Assembly (NCBI GenBank): GCA_014379905.1
Contig: JACMKX010000103.1
Span: forward strand, 24,883-88,882
Direction: 5' to 3'
DNA length: 64,000 nt
DNA from: Ferruginibacter sp.
GTDB taxonomy: Bacteria; Bacteroidota; Bacteroidia; Chitinophagales; Chitinophagaceae
Of the stretch, positions 17,323 to 26,175 are shown piece after piece. The position numbers and the translations under genes were made by a program. Position 1 is the stretch's first letter. Every line of letters begins with the position of its first letter. The notes under the pieces are model-generated. The model saw only the letters and a program-made list of their open reading frames with translations. It made no database searches and was not told the origin of the DNA.

Positions 17323-19044
17323 ATGCAAATTATTAAAAGCCTGATCAAACTCTTTGTTTTTATTTGCCCGGTTGCCGGTTTTGCGCAATCCACTTATTTA
17401 AACCAGGGTTCTAAAGACTATCATTTTATTGACAGGCTTGAAATAAAGCAACAAACCAATACAGACCTTAATTTTTCTACATTAAAACCTTATAACAGGA
17501 GATACATTATCCAGGAAGCCGGTTTTTTGGATAGTGCCCGCTTTGGATACACCGATTCTACGGGAATGGATATGTATAAAGAATGGACGGATCTTGCGCT
17601 AACACCGGTAGATGAATACAATATGCAAAGCCTGTTTATGAATAACAGTGAGTGGTATAAAGGTCCGCAGGAAGGATTTACCAGCCGGAAACCGGTATTA
17701 AAAGCTTTTTATAAAACAAAGGCAAATTTTTACGAAGTAAATACAAAAGATTTTTTCCTGGCGGTAAATCCTGTATTACAGCTGAGCTTTGGTAAAGAGC
17801 AGGATAATGATGAAGCCCTGTATTTTAACAGCAGGGGCGTAACTGTGAGAGGAATGATAGGAAAAAAAATAGGATTTTCTGCTTACATGACGGAGAACCA
17901 GGAAAGGGGACCTACTTATTTTAAAGAAATGGTGGGCGGTTTAAGAGCGGTACCCGGGGTAGGATTTTACAAACCTTTTAAAACACAAGGCGTTGATTAT
18001 TTTGATGCCCGTGGTTATATAACCTTTAATGCTGCAAAATACATTGACTTTCAATTGGGATATGATAAAAATTTTATTGGTAATGGTTACCGAAGTTTAT
18101 TCCTGAGTGATTGGGGAAACAGTTATCTGTTTGCCAAGATAAATACAAGGATATGGAAATTTAACTACCAGAATATTTTCATGGAACTGATGCCCCAGTT
18201 CACCAAAAAAGGAGATTCATTGCTGCCACGTAAATATGCAGCTATGCATCACCTTAGTATGAATGTAACCAAATGGTTAAACATAGGATTATTTGAAGGC
18301 GTTGTGTTTGGCAGAAAAGATCATTTTGATTTTCAATACCTTAATCCAATTATTTTTTACAGGCATATTGAGGGTACTGTTGGCAGTCCTGATAATGCTG
18401 TTGCAGGTTTGGATTTTAAAGCGAACGTTGCGCACAGGTTACAGTTTTACGGACAGGTGTTACTGGATGAATTTAAACTGGATAGAATAAAGGCCAACGA
18501 TGGCTGGTGGGCAAATAAATATGGTATTCAATTGGGCGCAAAATACATTGATGCATTTGGTGTTAAAAATCTTGATCTCCAGGGAGAGGTTAACAGGGTA
18601 AGACCTTTTACCTATTCTCACTATGACACAATTGCCAATTACACGCATTACAACCAACCATTGGCGCACCCGCTCGGTGCTAATTTTAATGAAATAATCG
18701 GCATTATAAATTACCAGCCAGGTCCGAAATGGTACATTCATGCAAGAGCATTATTTTATCAGAAAGGATTGGATAGTAGCGGCTATAATGCCGGTGGAAA
18801 TATATTCAGAAATTATACAGAACGGTTCAATATCGATAATGGTTATGATGTGGCCGGTGGGAAAAAGATGACGGTACTCAATGCATTGTTATCACTCAGC
18901 TACGAATTCAGGCAAAATCTTTTCTTTGATGCCAGCATTCAACAAAGAAATTTCAAATTTGAAGGATCGGCAGCGAGTACACAAAGTACTTTTGCCACAT
19001 TGGGAGTGAGGTTGAATATGTTTAGAAGACAGTATGATTATTGA
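17323..19044 (+). CDS. Outer-membrane beta-barrel, Wzi/RemB-like
   Basis: A 573-residue exported protein with signal peptide MQIIKSLIKLFVFICPVAGFAQ and many alternating hydrophobic/aromatic strands ending RLNMFRRQYDY, typical of an outer-membrane barrel. The pattern DRLEIKQQTNTDLNFSTLKP, followed later by FFLAVNPVLQLSFG and VRGMIGKKIGFSAYMTENQ, is what I associate with Bacteroidota 'capsule assembly Wzi family' proteins, a group that includes the gliding protein RemB. That assignment is from memory and moderately sure. It sits between pyrC (divergent) and porT (convergent) and is closed by the terminator at 19068. A role in surface polysaccharide or gliding is inferred. Confidence 0.6.
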   Translation: MQIIKSLIKLFVFICPVAGFAQSTYLNQGSKDYHFIDRLEIKQQTNTDLNFSTLKPYNRRYIIQEAGFLDSARFGYTDSTGMDMYKEWTDLALTPVDEYNMQSLFMNNSEWYKGPQEGFTSRKPVLKAFYKTKANFYEVNTKDFFLAVNPVLQLSFGKEQDNDEALYFNSRGVTVRGMIGKKIGFSAYMTENQERGPTYFKEMVGGLRAVPGVGFYKPFKTQGVDYFDARGYITFNAAKYIDFQLGYDKNFIGNGYRSLFLSDWGNSYLFAKINTRIWKFNYQNIFMELMPQFTKKGDSLLPRKYAAMHHLSMNVTKWLNIGLFEGVVFGRKDHFDFQYLNPIIFYRHIEGTVGSPDNAVAGLDFKANVAHRLQFYGQVLLDEFKLDRIKANDGWWANKYGIQLGAKYIDAFGVKNLDLQGEVNRVRPFTYSHYDTIANYTHYNQPLAHPLGANFNEIIGIINYQPGPKWYIHARALFYQKGLDSSGYNAGGNIFRNYTERFNIDNGYDVAGGKKMTVLNALLSLSYEFRQNLFFDASIQQRNFKFEGSAASTQSTFATLGVRLNMFRRQYDY

Positions 19045-19067
19045 TAACCTGATAGTGGGGGCTATAT

Positions 19068-19098
19068 AAAAAAAGGAACCAAAGCGGTTCCTTTTTTT
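19068..19098. terminator. Bidirectional terminator
   Basis: Seven A, GGAACC (19075-19080), loop AAAGC, GGTTCC (19086-19091), seven T. It is symmetrical and serves the convergent barrel gene and porT. Confidence 0.9.
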
Positions 19099-19115
19099 AT
19101 AGTAATATTTTGTGA

Positions 19116-19847
19116 TTATTCTACGGTTAATGAAAAAGTAATCGTTCTGGAATTGATCTTATCTATCACGTTGGAAAATTTCAGGCTTTCATCTCTTGCA
19201 TGTACGTTGCTAAGGCCCCAGCTTACTTTTAACTCAGGTGTGAGTACAAAAACCGGGAAATAAAAATGAAACCCGAGCCCTGCCTCTACTCCATAATCCA
19301 GCTTGTTGAGCTTCATTAACTGGTTGGAGCTTTTGGTGTCCTTGTTGGCGGCAAAATCATATTCTGCTTTTACGCCTGCCATCATGTAAACCCTTAAATT
19401 ATTAATACGATCGCTGTTGAATTTTATCTGTACAGGAAAGGCCAGTGTAATGCCCTGGATCTTTCGTATACTGACCGTATCTTCTCCGGCCGGCCTGTTG
19501 GGATATTTTAATGTATACTGGAATGCTTTTTCTGTAAATATTAAACTCAGCGGGAAAGTTCTCAGGTCAAAATGATAATTCAGTTTTTTATTAACCATCC
19601 AGGAAAGATTGATACCTGTACTGTTGATACTTTCTACCACCATTACACTATCTCCCTGTAAAAAAATCGGGTGATGGGTAAAGTTGTAATGGGATTGGTT
19701 AACGCCTATGTTGATACCAAAATGAAAAGGTTTAAAGTCATGATTCTCCTGGTTAAGATACCGCTCCTGTGCAAACGACAGGGCCGGGCTTAACAGGAGT
19801 GCTGCTATAAATGCTGTTATTTTTTTTCTCCGCAATAGATGCTGCAT
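19116..19847 (-). CDS. porT: Type IX secretion protein PorT
   Basis: A 243-residue outer-membrane protein with a signal peptide ending ALSFAQ and strand-rich sequence, matching PorT, a component needed for type IX secretion in Bacteroidota. Recognisable stretches are HFGINIGVNQSHYNF near the mature N-terminus, FDLRTFPLSLIFTEK in the middle, and AGLGFHFYFPVFVLTPELK towards the C-terminus. It follows ubiE and overlaps its 3' end by 31 nt. The ubiE-porT order is one I know from other members of the phylum. Two predicted substrates lie in this window, at 22224-23798 and 57981-61424. Confidence 0.85.
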   Translation of the reverse strand: MQHLLRRKKITAFIAALLLSPALSFAQERYLNQENHDFKPFHFGINIGVNQSHYNFTHHPIFLQGDSVMVVESINSTGINLSWMVNKKLNYHFDLRTFPLSLIFTEKAFQYTLKYPNRPAGEDTVSIRKIQGITLAFPVQIKFNSDRINNLRVYMMAGVKAEYDFAANKDTKSSNQLMKLNKLDYGVEAGLGFHFYFPVFVLTPELKVSWGLSNVHARDESLKFSNVIDKINSRTITFSLTVE

Positions 19848-20563
19848 ATGCCTAAACTCAGTGGTTTGTATTGTAAGTTAGCGTATCCCAGGTTATCCAG
19901 AATGGCTGTAAAATTTCCCCCTTCCGGGAATTTTTTAATTGATTTGTCGAGATATTGGTATGCGTTGCGGTTTTTCGAAAAAAGCTTGCCCATATTTGGC
20001 GCCACGATTTTCATATACAGGTTATAGAAAGATCTTGCAAAGATCCATTTTGGCTGGCTAAATTCAAGCACCACCAAACGGCCACCGGGTTTAAGTACGC
20101 GTAATATCTCACTCAATCCCTTCTCCAGGTTTTGAAAGTTACGAACGCCAAAAGCTACGGTTACCGCGTCAAACGAATTGTCGGCAAAGCTTATTGTTTC
20201 ACTATCACCCTTTAACAATTCTATAGTATTTTGTAAACCCTGGCTCTCCACTTTCTTTCTTCCTACTTGCAGCATACCCTCGCTGATATCAATACCGGTA
20301 ATGGTGGTAGGTTTAAGCAAACGGGATGCCATAATAGCCACATCTGCTGTTCCTGTAGCCACATCCAATATTTTTTTTGGTTGCAACTCTTTTAAATATG
20401 CCAATGCTTTTTTGCGCCACAAAATATCCATACCGCCGCTAAGTGTCCTGTTCAAAAAATCATAGCGAAAAGCTATATCATCAAACATACCGGCTACCTG
20501 GTCTTTTTTGCTTTGCTCGCTGCTTTGGTCAGGAACTATACTGTCGTGTGCAAACTTTGTCAT
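19817..20563 (-). CDS. ubiE: Demethylmenaquinone methyltransferase UbiE/MenG
   Basis: A 248-residue class I SAM methyltransferase that makes menaquinone from demethylmenaquinone. It shows the UbiE signatures RYDFLNRTLSGGMDILWRKK, the SAM motif ILDVATGTADVAIM and FGVRNFQNLEKGLSEILRVL. The ATG at 20563 (MTKFAHD) is chosen over an upstream in-frame start because the extra residues run through the promoter box at 20573-20580, and the message should begin only a few bases before this ATG. It is divergent from engB. Confidence 0.93.
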   Translation of the reverse strand: MTKFAHDSIVPDQSSEQSKKDQVAGMFDDIAFRYDFLNRTLSGGMDILWRKKALAYLKELQPKKILDVATGTADVAIMASRLLKPTTITGIDISEGMLQVGRKKVESQGLQNTIELLKGDSETISFADNSFDAVTVAFGVRNFQNLEKGLSEILRVLKPGGRLVVLEFSQPKWIFARSFYNLYMKIVAPNMGKLFSKNRNAYQYLDKSIKKFPEGGNFTAILDNLGYANLQYKPLSLGICSIYCGEKK

Positions 20564-20572
20564 ACAATGCTG

Positions 20573-20605
20573 CAAATATAAGTTGTTTGCCGCTGCAGCC
20601 TGCAA
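20573..20605 (-). promoter_or_regulatory. ubiE promoter
   Basis: Minus strand: TTG (20605-20603), 22 nt, TATATTTG (20580-20573). The -7 box ends 9 nt before the ubiE ATG, so the leader is only a few bases. Confidence 0.6.
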
Positions 20606-20635
20606 CCACATTAGAATTATTGCTTTGATAAACGT

Positions 20636-20643
20636 TAATTTTG
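20636..20643 (+). promoter_or_regulatory. Putative engB promoter -7 box
   Basis: TAATTTTG fits TAnnTTTG and lies 20 nt before the engB ATG. The nearest upstream TTG (20620-20622) leaves a spacing of 13, shorter than usual. Confidence 0.4.
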
Positions 20644-20663
20644 CGGCTTACATTAGAATATTT

Positions 20664-21329
20664 ATGCAGATTAAAACAGCCACTTACCTTATCAGCAGTC
20701 CTGATTTTGAAAAATGCCCGGTAGCAGACAGGCCTGAATACGCTTTCATCGGGAGAAGTAATGTGGGTAAATCATCGCTCATAAATATGCTCTGCAATAA
20801 TGAGAAGCTGGCAAAAACTTCTGGTTCTCCGGGCAAAACACAATTGATCAACCATTTTGAGGTAGTGAGCACATCAGCTGCTACGGACACTAAAAAAGAG
20901 GTGGCTTACAAATGGTACCTCGTGGATCTGCCGGGTTATGGATTTGCAAAAGTAAGCATCAGCAGCAGGCGGCGGTGGGAGCAAATGATTGAAAACTATC
21001 TTCGTAAAAGGGAGAATCTTGCACAGGTATTTGTATTGATAGATGCACGACATAGTCCTCAAAAGATAGACCTGGAATTTTTGGAGAACCTTAAAAAATG
21101 GGAAATTCCCTTCAGCCTTGCTTTTACTAAAAGTGATAAAGAGAACCAGCGGGTGGTAAGTAAGAATGTAAAAGATTTTTTAGCTGCCATGCGACAGACA
21201 TGGATGTTTTTACCGCGGCATTTTATAACCAGTGCGGTCAGGAGATCTGGCAAGGATAAATTGCTGGGGTATATTAATGAGATGAATGAGGAGTTGGGGG
21301 GAGAAGAAACACAAGTAAACTGGAAATAA
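20664..21329 (+). CDS. engB: Ribosome biogenesis GTPase EngB/YsxC
   Basis: A 221-residue TrmE-Era-like GTPase required for assembly of the large ribosomal subunit. G1 is GRSNVGKSS (30-38), G2 is around SGSPGKTQ, G3 is DLPGYGFAKV and G4 is FTKSDK. The ATG at 20664 (MQIKTATYLIS) is used because an open frame extending 156 nt upstream crosses the divergent promoter region and ubiE and has no family match. No neighbour shares its strand. Confidence 0.93.
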   Translation: MQIKTATYLISSPDFEKCPVADRPEYAFIGRSNVGKSSLINMLCNNEKLAKTSGSPGKTQLINHFEVVSTSAATDTKKEVAYKWYLVDLPGYGFAKVSISSRRRWEQMIENYLRKRENLAQVFVLIDARHSPQKIDLEFLENLKKWEIPFSLAFTKSDKENQRVVSKNVKDFLAAMRQTWMFLPRHFITSAVRRSGKDKLLGYINEMNEELGGEETQVNWK

Positions 21330-21456
21330 GGAATTAAGTAATTGGGAGGCTAATCCTAAATTCGTAAAACTATATATAGGGAGTAATAGGGAAACAAATT
21401 CTGTGGCGGATCATTTTACTGATCAACCAAACTACTAATCAACTAATTCCTAACTA
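21330..21456. repeat. AATTAGG / GATCAAC word repeats between engB and ykuK
   Basis: Left part GGAATTAAGTAATTGGGAGG; right part CTGATCAACCAAACTACTAA and CAACTAATTCCTAACTAC. The arms are loosely inverted. The same words fill 40150-40293. The last codons of the YkuK-like gene lie in the right part. Confidence 0.6.
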
Positions 21457-21930
21457 CTAATTGACCGCCTTATCCGCACAGCAGCTACTTGCAAAAGCTT
21501 CTGGTTTGGCTTTAAAAGCAAAGCCCATCCCCAGGATATAACCCATGGCTTCTCTTAGTGCTTCATTGCTTTTAAATTGCGGATTGGTGTTAATGTCGGC
21601 ATGCACTTCCATATCTACATTGTATTCTGTAAACAGGTTGCAGAGTTCGTAAGCGATCTCAATGCTTTTGGCAACTTCTACCAGCATTCTTTCTTTAATG
21701 CTGTACTTGTGCTGCGTTTTTTCGTTGTGAAGAAACATGAATCCTCCATGCCCTTCTCTTAAAAAAACGATCACAGTTGCAAACTCGGTGTCTTTACCTT
21801 TTACCTGGCTGTCTGTTCCGATGCATACTTTTAATTTGTAGCCTTCGGAAGTCTCTCTTTTAATGGCTTGTACCACCGCATCCCTGATAGGGAGCTGTAT
21901 GGTATCGCCGTTGAATTTTCTCCAAAGCAT
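21457..21930 (-). CDS. YkuK-like ribonuclease H-fold protein
   Basis: A 157-residue protein of the DUF458/YkuK group, predicted to have a ribonuclease-H-like fold. Seen are an acidic strand KVCIGTDSQVKGKDTEFATV (Asp in GTDSQ), KTQHKYSIKERMLVEVAKSI, and VDMEVHADINTNPQFKSNEAL with a second and third acidic position. No nuclease activity is established for this family as far as I know. The C-terminal SSCCADKAVN contains two adjacent cysteines and its final codons overlap intergenic repeat words. It is monocistronic. Confidence 0.75.
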   Translation of the reverse strand: MLWRKFNGDTIQLPIRDAVVQAIKRETSEGYKLKVCIGTDSQVKGKDTEFATVIVFLREGHGGFMFLHNEKTQHKYSIKERMLVEVAKSIEIAYELCNLFTEYNVDMEVHADINTNPQFKSNEALREAMGYILGMGFAFKAKPEAFASSCCADKAVN

Positions 21931-22167
21931 ATATATAAATGGTTTTCTTAAAGTTAACCATAAAAACAGGATGGAAGATGAAGGAAAGGTTAAGGGTAGA
22001 GGGAATTGTGAATAAGTGGAAAAACGGGAGTGGTTAGTGGGAAGTACTTAATGGGAAGTGGGTAGGTGTTGGGCAGAGGTTAGTAGTTGGTAATTGTTAA
22101 TTAGTGGAAGCATCCGCAATTTAAACGATCAAATCCGTGTAATTGGTGCAATCCGATTAATTCGTGA
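21931..22167. repeat. Intergenic word repeats (GGGAAGTGG, TTAGTAG, AAATCCGTG)
   Basis: No gene is seen. The region holds GTGGGAAGTACTTAATGGGA, AGTGGGTAGG and TTAGTAGTTGGTAATTG words and then AAATCCGTGTAATTGGTGCA at 22133-22152, the last nearly identical to 10425-10444. Confidence 0.55.
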
Positions 22168-22202
22168 TAAAAAAAAGAGGACAGCCCCTAACGCTGCCCT
22201 CT
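22168..22202 (-). terminator. Terminator of the secreted protease gene
   Basis: On the minus strand AGAGGGCAGC and GCTGTCCTCT form a 10-bp stem with one mismatch, followed by eight T. Confidence 0.8.
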
Positions 22203-22223
22203 AAACTTACACATGAATCTACC

Positions 22224-23798
22224 TTACTGTTTTATAATACGCTCCGATTGTTTGGCACCCGAACCAACGAGCTGTAGAACATACATACCCGAAGGTTGGT
22301 TCGTAAGATAGATCATGTTCATTCCCATTGTGCCCTTACCGGATGCAATGGTTCTGCCGTTTATATCTGTTAATAGATATTGAAAATTTTCTGCTGCATT
22401 TACCCTGATATCCTGCTGTACAAAAGTAGAAACGTTGAATGGTTTTCCTGCGCTTTCAGTTGATTTAAGCGCTACTACATTTGAATAAGCGGTTTCATTA
22501 ATTACAGAAGTTACTTTTAACCTGTAATACAAAATACTGTTTTGGTATGCTGTGTATTCAAACGAATTCCTTGCAGCATTTATTGTACTTAGTGGCGCAA
22601 AATTTCTTCCGTCGATTGACATTTCCAGTACAATTGTTTTGATAGGTTCATCAGCAATGATACTCCAGTTAAGGCTATGCTTCGATTTATTTACAGCACC
22701 GATTAATGTAATTTCATGAATAGCCAGGGCTCCCCTGAAACCTACCATATTGTATGATCCAAGACTACCGTAATCGCTTGCAAATTCGTTGCCCGCACCA
22801 GATACCAGGAAATAATAAGTGCCTGCATTCAATGTTGTATCAATGGTAGTACTCATGCTATTGGATGGATTGTATGTTCTTATTAAGTTGCTGCCATTGT
22901 ACAGCTGCACCTGTACATCGAGGTTTGCACCTGTACTGTAAGTTCCTACACTGTAGGGCGTAACTTCCATATGAAAGGTGGACGCCTGTGTAACCACATA
23001 TTGAAATGCATCTTTATCAACCGCAGTAGTAATGATACCTTCTTTGCTAAAAGAAGCATTTAAATTTGTAGCTCCCGCATTCATCAATTCTGCATAATCA
23101 TCTGACCGGTATGTAAAACCATTTTGTGAGGTAATGATGGTAAGATTGTCCTGTGTATTGGCACAGCCGTAAGGAGTGGGGCCATCGTTCCAACCGGTCA
23201 TATTCCTGTTGTAACTATTACCCATTACCGGGGCCCAGCCTGTTTCGCCGGCACCATTACCTGTGTTATATGTTTCCGTTAAAGTACAGTTTCCGTTGTA
23301 TTTCGATTGGTGACTTAAACCAACCGTATGCCCGCTTTCATGCGACACACATTCAGCAATGAATTTTGCATTACCCAGCCTGTCACTAAAAACAAAACCA
23401 GGTGTATCATCACCCCAGGTAAAGGAACCTGTGTAGGAAATACCTCCTACACCGGGGCGCCAAGCGCTGGTGGGTGTAACAATAATCCTTATCCGCTGGT
23501 TTACCGGGGCCGCAATAAATGCAGAAAGACTGGTAGTGATGTTTACATTAAAGGGACGGTAATCTTCAGAAACCCTGTTAAAGATTTCGGTCATTTGTGC
23601 TGTTGTAAGTTGTGCAGGTTCACAGTTTAAAGTATTTCCACTATTCCAATAGGCTGCATTTACTGTTTCTCCGTCAAAATCAATGTAGATAGTAGCCGTG
23701 GCATTGCTGAAGCTGTTCAGTGCCGGCACCTGCGCCATTAGCCCGGCAGGTAGCGCCAAAGCAAAAAGGCAGATTAATTTTAGTGTAAAGTTTTTCAT
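22224..23798 (-). CDS. Secreted zinc metalloprotease with type IX sorting domain
   Basis: A 524-residue exported protein. The signal peptide is MKNFTLKLICLFALALPAGLMAQ. A reprolysin/metzincin-type catalytic domain carries HESGHTVGLSH at residues 153-163, the extended zinc motif with three His and the catalytic Glu. A beta-sandwich of pre-peptidase-C type follows (about 260-360, FHMEVTPYSVGTYSTGANLD). The last 75 residues or so look like a type A type IX C-terminal sorting domain (NFQYLLTDINGRTIASG, ending SGMYVLQLVGSGAKQSERIIKQ). It should cross the outer membrane by the PorT-dependent system. The substrate is unknown. It lies 44 nt after a small secreted protein gene. Confidence 0.88.
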   Translation of the reverse strand: MKNFTLKLICLFALALPAGLMAQVPALNSFSNATATIYIDFDGETVNAAYWNSGNTLNCEPAQLTTAQMTEIFNRVSEDYRPFNVNITTSLSAFIAAPVNQRIRIIVTPTSAWRPGVGGISYTGSFTWGDDTPGFVFSDRLGNAKFIAECVSHESGHTVGLSHQSKYNGNCTLTETYNTGNGAGETGWAPVMGNSYNRNMTGWNDGPTPYGCANTQDNLTIITSQNGFTYRSDDYAELMNAGATNLNASFSKEGIITTAVDKDAFQYVVTQASTFHMEVTPYSVGTYSTGANLDVQVQLYNGSNLIRTYNPSNSMSTTIDTTLNAGTYYFLVSGAGNEFASDYGSLGSYNMVGFRGALAIHEITLIGAVNKSKHSLNWSIIADEPIKTIVLEMSIDGRNFAPLSTINAARNSFEYTAYQNSILYYRLKVTSVINETAYSNVVALKSTESAGKPFNVSTFVQQDIRVNAAENFQYLLTDINGRTIASGKGTMGMNMIYLTNQPSGMYVLQLVGSGAKQSERIIKQ

Positions 23799-23842
23799 TT
23801 GTTTGGATTTGGTAGATGATAGTTTAGGGATATCAGTTCTTA

Positions 23843-24301
23843 TCAGAGGAAACAGCCCTCCAGTACTCTGTCTGTTTCAAATTTTTGAAGTTGATAGGAG
23901 CCGGCTGCAGTTTTTTTAATTTCAAACCCATCAGCAGCTCTTTCATTAATAATACGTCCGTTATAGGAAATGCTCTGATCGGCATTGGTTACCTTTGAAA
24001 CCTGTAGCATCGCATTGTTGAAGGCGGTAGAACGAATAATAACAGTTTGCATATTGCTATACTTCATTTCGTTTCGCAGAACCTTACAGGGAAGGATAAG
24101 ATTATTTCCAAAATCAATAACAGCATCCTGGTCTCTGACGAGGCTGAAAATATTTTGCAAACAAATTTCCGAAACGCTTAAAGTAGATGGATAGGAAGCA
24201 AACAACTTAGGTTTTACTTCTGCGGATTGTTGAGCGGTAGCGCCGGCATAGGTGCACAGGCATACCGATAACATCAACATGGTTTTTCTTAAGGACAACA
24301 T
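23843..24301 (-). CDS. Small secreted protein of unknown function next to the protease
   Basis: A 152-residue protein with a signal peptide (MLSLRKTMLMLSVCLCTYAGATAQ) and no motif I recognise. The mature part alternates strands and polar turns (FGNNLILPCKVLRNEMKYSN, TVIIRSTAFNNAMLQVSKV) and ends in a single Cys, EGCFL. It lies directly upstream of the metalloprotease and is probably co-transcribed, so a chaperone, propeptide-like or inhibitor role is possible but is only inferred from position. Confidence 0.6.
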   Translation of the reverse strand: MLSLRKTMLMLSVCLCTYAGATAQQSAEVKPKLFASYPSTLSVSEICLQNIFSLVRDQDAVIDFGNNLILPCKVLRNEMKYSNMQTVIIRSTAFNNAMLQVSKVTNADQSISYNGRIINERAADGFEIKKTAAGSYQLQKFETDRVLEGCFL

Positions 24302-24415
24302 GATGTTTGTGTTTAGTAAGTAGATATTGGACAGAGTTCTGTTAACTAAAACGCATCATAGCCGCCTTTATTATGCAGCGAAAGATTTTTTTTGGGGATG
24401 TGGGCAAAACAGGGA

Positions 24416-24781
24416 TCAATATTGATTGGTAGAAAGCATTACGAGGGTGCAGGCTTCCAGGGTTTCAATGTTTTTTTCTCCCGCAAGTGCTTCTAATTCA
24501 GGATTTTCGGTGCCGGGGTTAAAAATGATCCTTTTGGGATTTAAAGAGAGGATATAATCGTAGTACGGTTGTTGGTTAACCGGGTTCAGGTAAAGGGTTA
24601 CTGTATCAATATCTTTCAATGGCGGTGTGCCTGTAACAATCTCAATGTTATTTACGCTTCCTTTCCTTTTACCGATCGCCTCAACCGGGTGTCCATAATT
24701 TTTTAATTTATTTACCGCAAGGTAGCTGTAACGTGCCGGGTTTTCGGAAGCACCAATAACCAGTGTTTTTTTTGAGGCCAT
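24416..24781 (-). CDS. CoA-binding (Rossmann) protein
   Basis: A 121-residue single-domain protein of the CoA_binding_2 type. The nucleotide-binding start is KTLVIGASENPARYSYLAVN, followed by the family's VEAIGKRKGSVNNIEIV and IIFNPGTENPELEALA. Such stand-alone domains resemble the N-terminus of succinyl-CoA synthetase, but their role is unknown. The ATG at 24781 is used because the upstream alternative (24832) lies inside the DCC gene. It is the last gene of the operon headed by the GbsR-type regulator, 5 nt after the DCC gene. Confidence 0.8.
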   Translation of the reverse strand: MASKKTLVIGASENPARYSYLAVNKLKNYGHPVEAIGKRKGSVNNIEIVTGTPPLKDIDTVTLYLNPVNQQPYYDYILSLNPKRIIFNPGTENPELEALAGEKNIETLEACTLVMLSTNQY

Positions 24782-24786
24782 GTTTG

Positions 24787-25188
24787 TTAATTTATAAACC
24801 TGTTTTTTAATTCGGGTGTCGGGATCATACAACTATCTCTTTTACCAAACCATTTATACCTGTTCCCGGATATAAAATTATAAAACCAATCCCTGATAAA
24901 TGCTGGTACAATAATAAAGCCATAAAGCAATTTTACCGCCCCGGATAATTTGCGGGCTACTTTTAATGCTGCCGCGGACCTGGTGTGCGCTTTACCATTT
25001 TCTATCAATACAAAAGAAGCAAAATCGCTTTGTGGTAACTGGTATTGCTGCAGCAATTGCTGACCGCTATCGCTTTGTAAAGATGCAAAGCGGAAGATGG
25101 CTGCTTTATCATGCCGGATAACATACTGTACCGACCCGTTGCATAAATTGCACACACCATCAAATAATATAACCGGCCCTTCATTCAT
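24787..25188 (-). CDS. DCC-family thiol-disulfide oxidoreductase (DUF393)
   Basis: A 133-residue thioredoxin-like protein with the DCC signature at the N-terminus, VILFDGVCNLCNGSVQYVI (Asp9 region and C-x2-C), FRFASLQSDSGQQLL and a hydrophobic segment VKLLYGFIIVPAFIRDWFY. The C-terminal NRYKWFGKRDSCMIPT is also typical. Members are predicted redox proteins without a settled substrate. A second DCC protein, fused to a membrane domain, is encoded at 26587-27390 in the same operon. Confidence 0.85.
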   Translation of the reverse strand: MNEGPVILFDGVCNLCNGSVQYVIRHDKAAIFRFASLQSDSGQQLLQQYQLPQSDFASFVLIENGKAHTRSAAALKVARKLSGAVKLLYGFIIVPAFIRDWFYNFISGNRYKWFGKRDSCMIPTPELKNRFIN

Positions 25189-25197
25189 AAGGTAAAT

Positions 25198-26175
25198 TTA
25201 AAACAAATGATATGCTTTACGGGGCGTTTGATTTACTATATCGGTAAAAGCTTTATTAATGCTGTCAAATTCAAAACGATAACCAGTTTGCAATAGCTTT
25301 GTTGGCAATACCCACCTGCTCTTGAGGATCAGTTCTGTTTCGGTGCCAATAATGCCTGCGCCAATTTTTAGCATCCATTCATAAGCCGGTAAACCAAATT
25401 TGTGGCCGGTAACTTTTCGCAAGGTTTTCATAAATACTTCATTGGTTACCGGGTCAGGGCTGCAGCAATTATAAACGCCTTCCATTTCGTTATGATCATA
25501 AATCCATTCAATAATATTGCAGGTATCCCTTATGTGCACCCAGCTATACATTTGTTTGCCGCTGCCCTGCCTTCCTCCCAAACCAAACTTTAATAAATTA
25601 AAATAGGGGATGATTACACCATCATTTCCAAGTGTTACTGCCATGCGCAATGCAACTTTCCTCGTAAAAGGGGTTAGTATATCGAAGAATGATTTTTCCC
25701 AGGCCTTGCAAACCTGTACACTAAAGTCATTTTGTATTTCACCGGTATATTCATCCTGTGGCCTGTCTGTTGCATGGCGGTAAATGGTAGCAGAAGCTGC
25801 ATTGATCCAGAGCTTAGGCGGAGCCAGGCAATCCCGTATAACCTCCCCTAAAATTGAAGTGGGTTGGGTGCGGCTGCTAAAAATTTCTTCTTTATTTTTT
25901 TGAGTATAGCGGCAGTTTACTGATTTGCCGCAAAGATTTATCACCATGCCGGCCCCTTCCAATTCCTGTGTCCAGTTGCCTTTGCTGGCAGCATCCCACA
26001 ATATATATCGTGTATTTGGAATATTGCCAGGAGCTGTATGCTGCTGGTATAAATTAGTTTGTGTGTTTTTAATACCACGGGTCAATACGATCACTTCATC
26101 CTTTTCGGCAAAATGTTTAATAAGTGCCGTGCCGATAAAACCTGTACCGCCTGCTATAATTATTTTTCTTTTCAT
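25198..26175 (-). CDS. TIGR01777 family epimerase/reductase (YfcH-like)
   Basis: A 325-residue short-chain dehydrogenase-type protein. It has the NAD(P)-binding GGTGFIGTALIKHF at residues 9-22, VINLCGKSVNCRYTQKNK typical of the YfcH/SULA-like group, SASATIYRHATDRPQDEYTG and a C-terminal DUF1731-like domain (WVLPTKLLQTGYRFEF). Its substrate is not known. It overlaps the preceding membrane-protein gene by 4 nt and is followed by the small DCC gene after 9 nt, so the three are co-translated or at least co-transcribed. Confidence 0.88.
   Translation of the reverse strand: MKRKIIIAGGTGFIGTALIKHFAEKDEVIVLTRGIKNTQTNLYQQHTAPGNIPNTRYILWDAASKGNWTQELEGAGMVINLCGKSVNCRYTQKNKEEIFSSRTQPTSILGEVIRDCLAPPKLWINAASATIYRHATDRPQDEYTGEIQNDFSVQVCKAWEKSFFDILTPFTRKVALRMAVTLGNDGVIIPYFNLLKFGLGGRQGSGKQMYSWVHIRDTCNIIEWIYDHNEMEGVYNCCSPDPVTNEVFMKTLRKVTGHKFGLPAYEWMLKIGAGIIGTETELILKSRWVLPTKLLQTGYRFEFDSINKAFTDIVNQTPRKAYHLF

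Noticed and set aside
20564..20611. Longer UbiE start
   Set aside because: The added codons cross the promoter -7 box; family similarity starts after ATG 20563.
20508..20663. Longer EngB start
   Set aside because: It would overlap the divergent ubiE gene and its promoter; the family start is MQIKTATYL at 20664.
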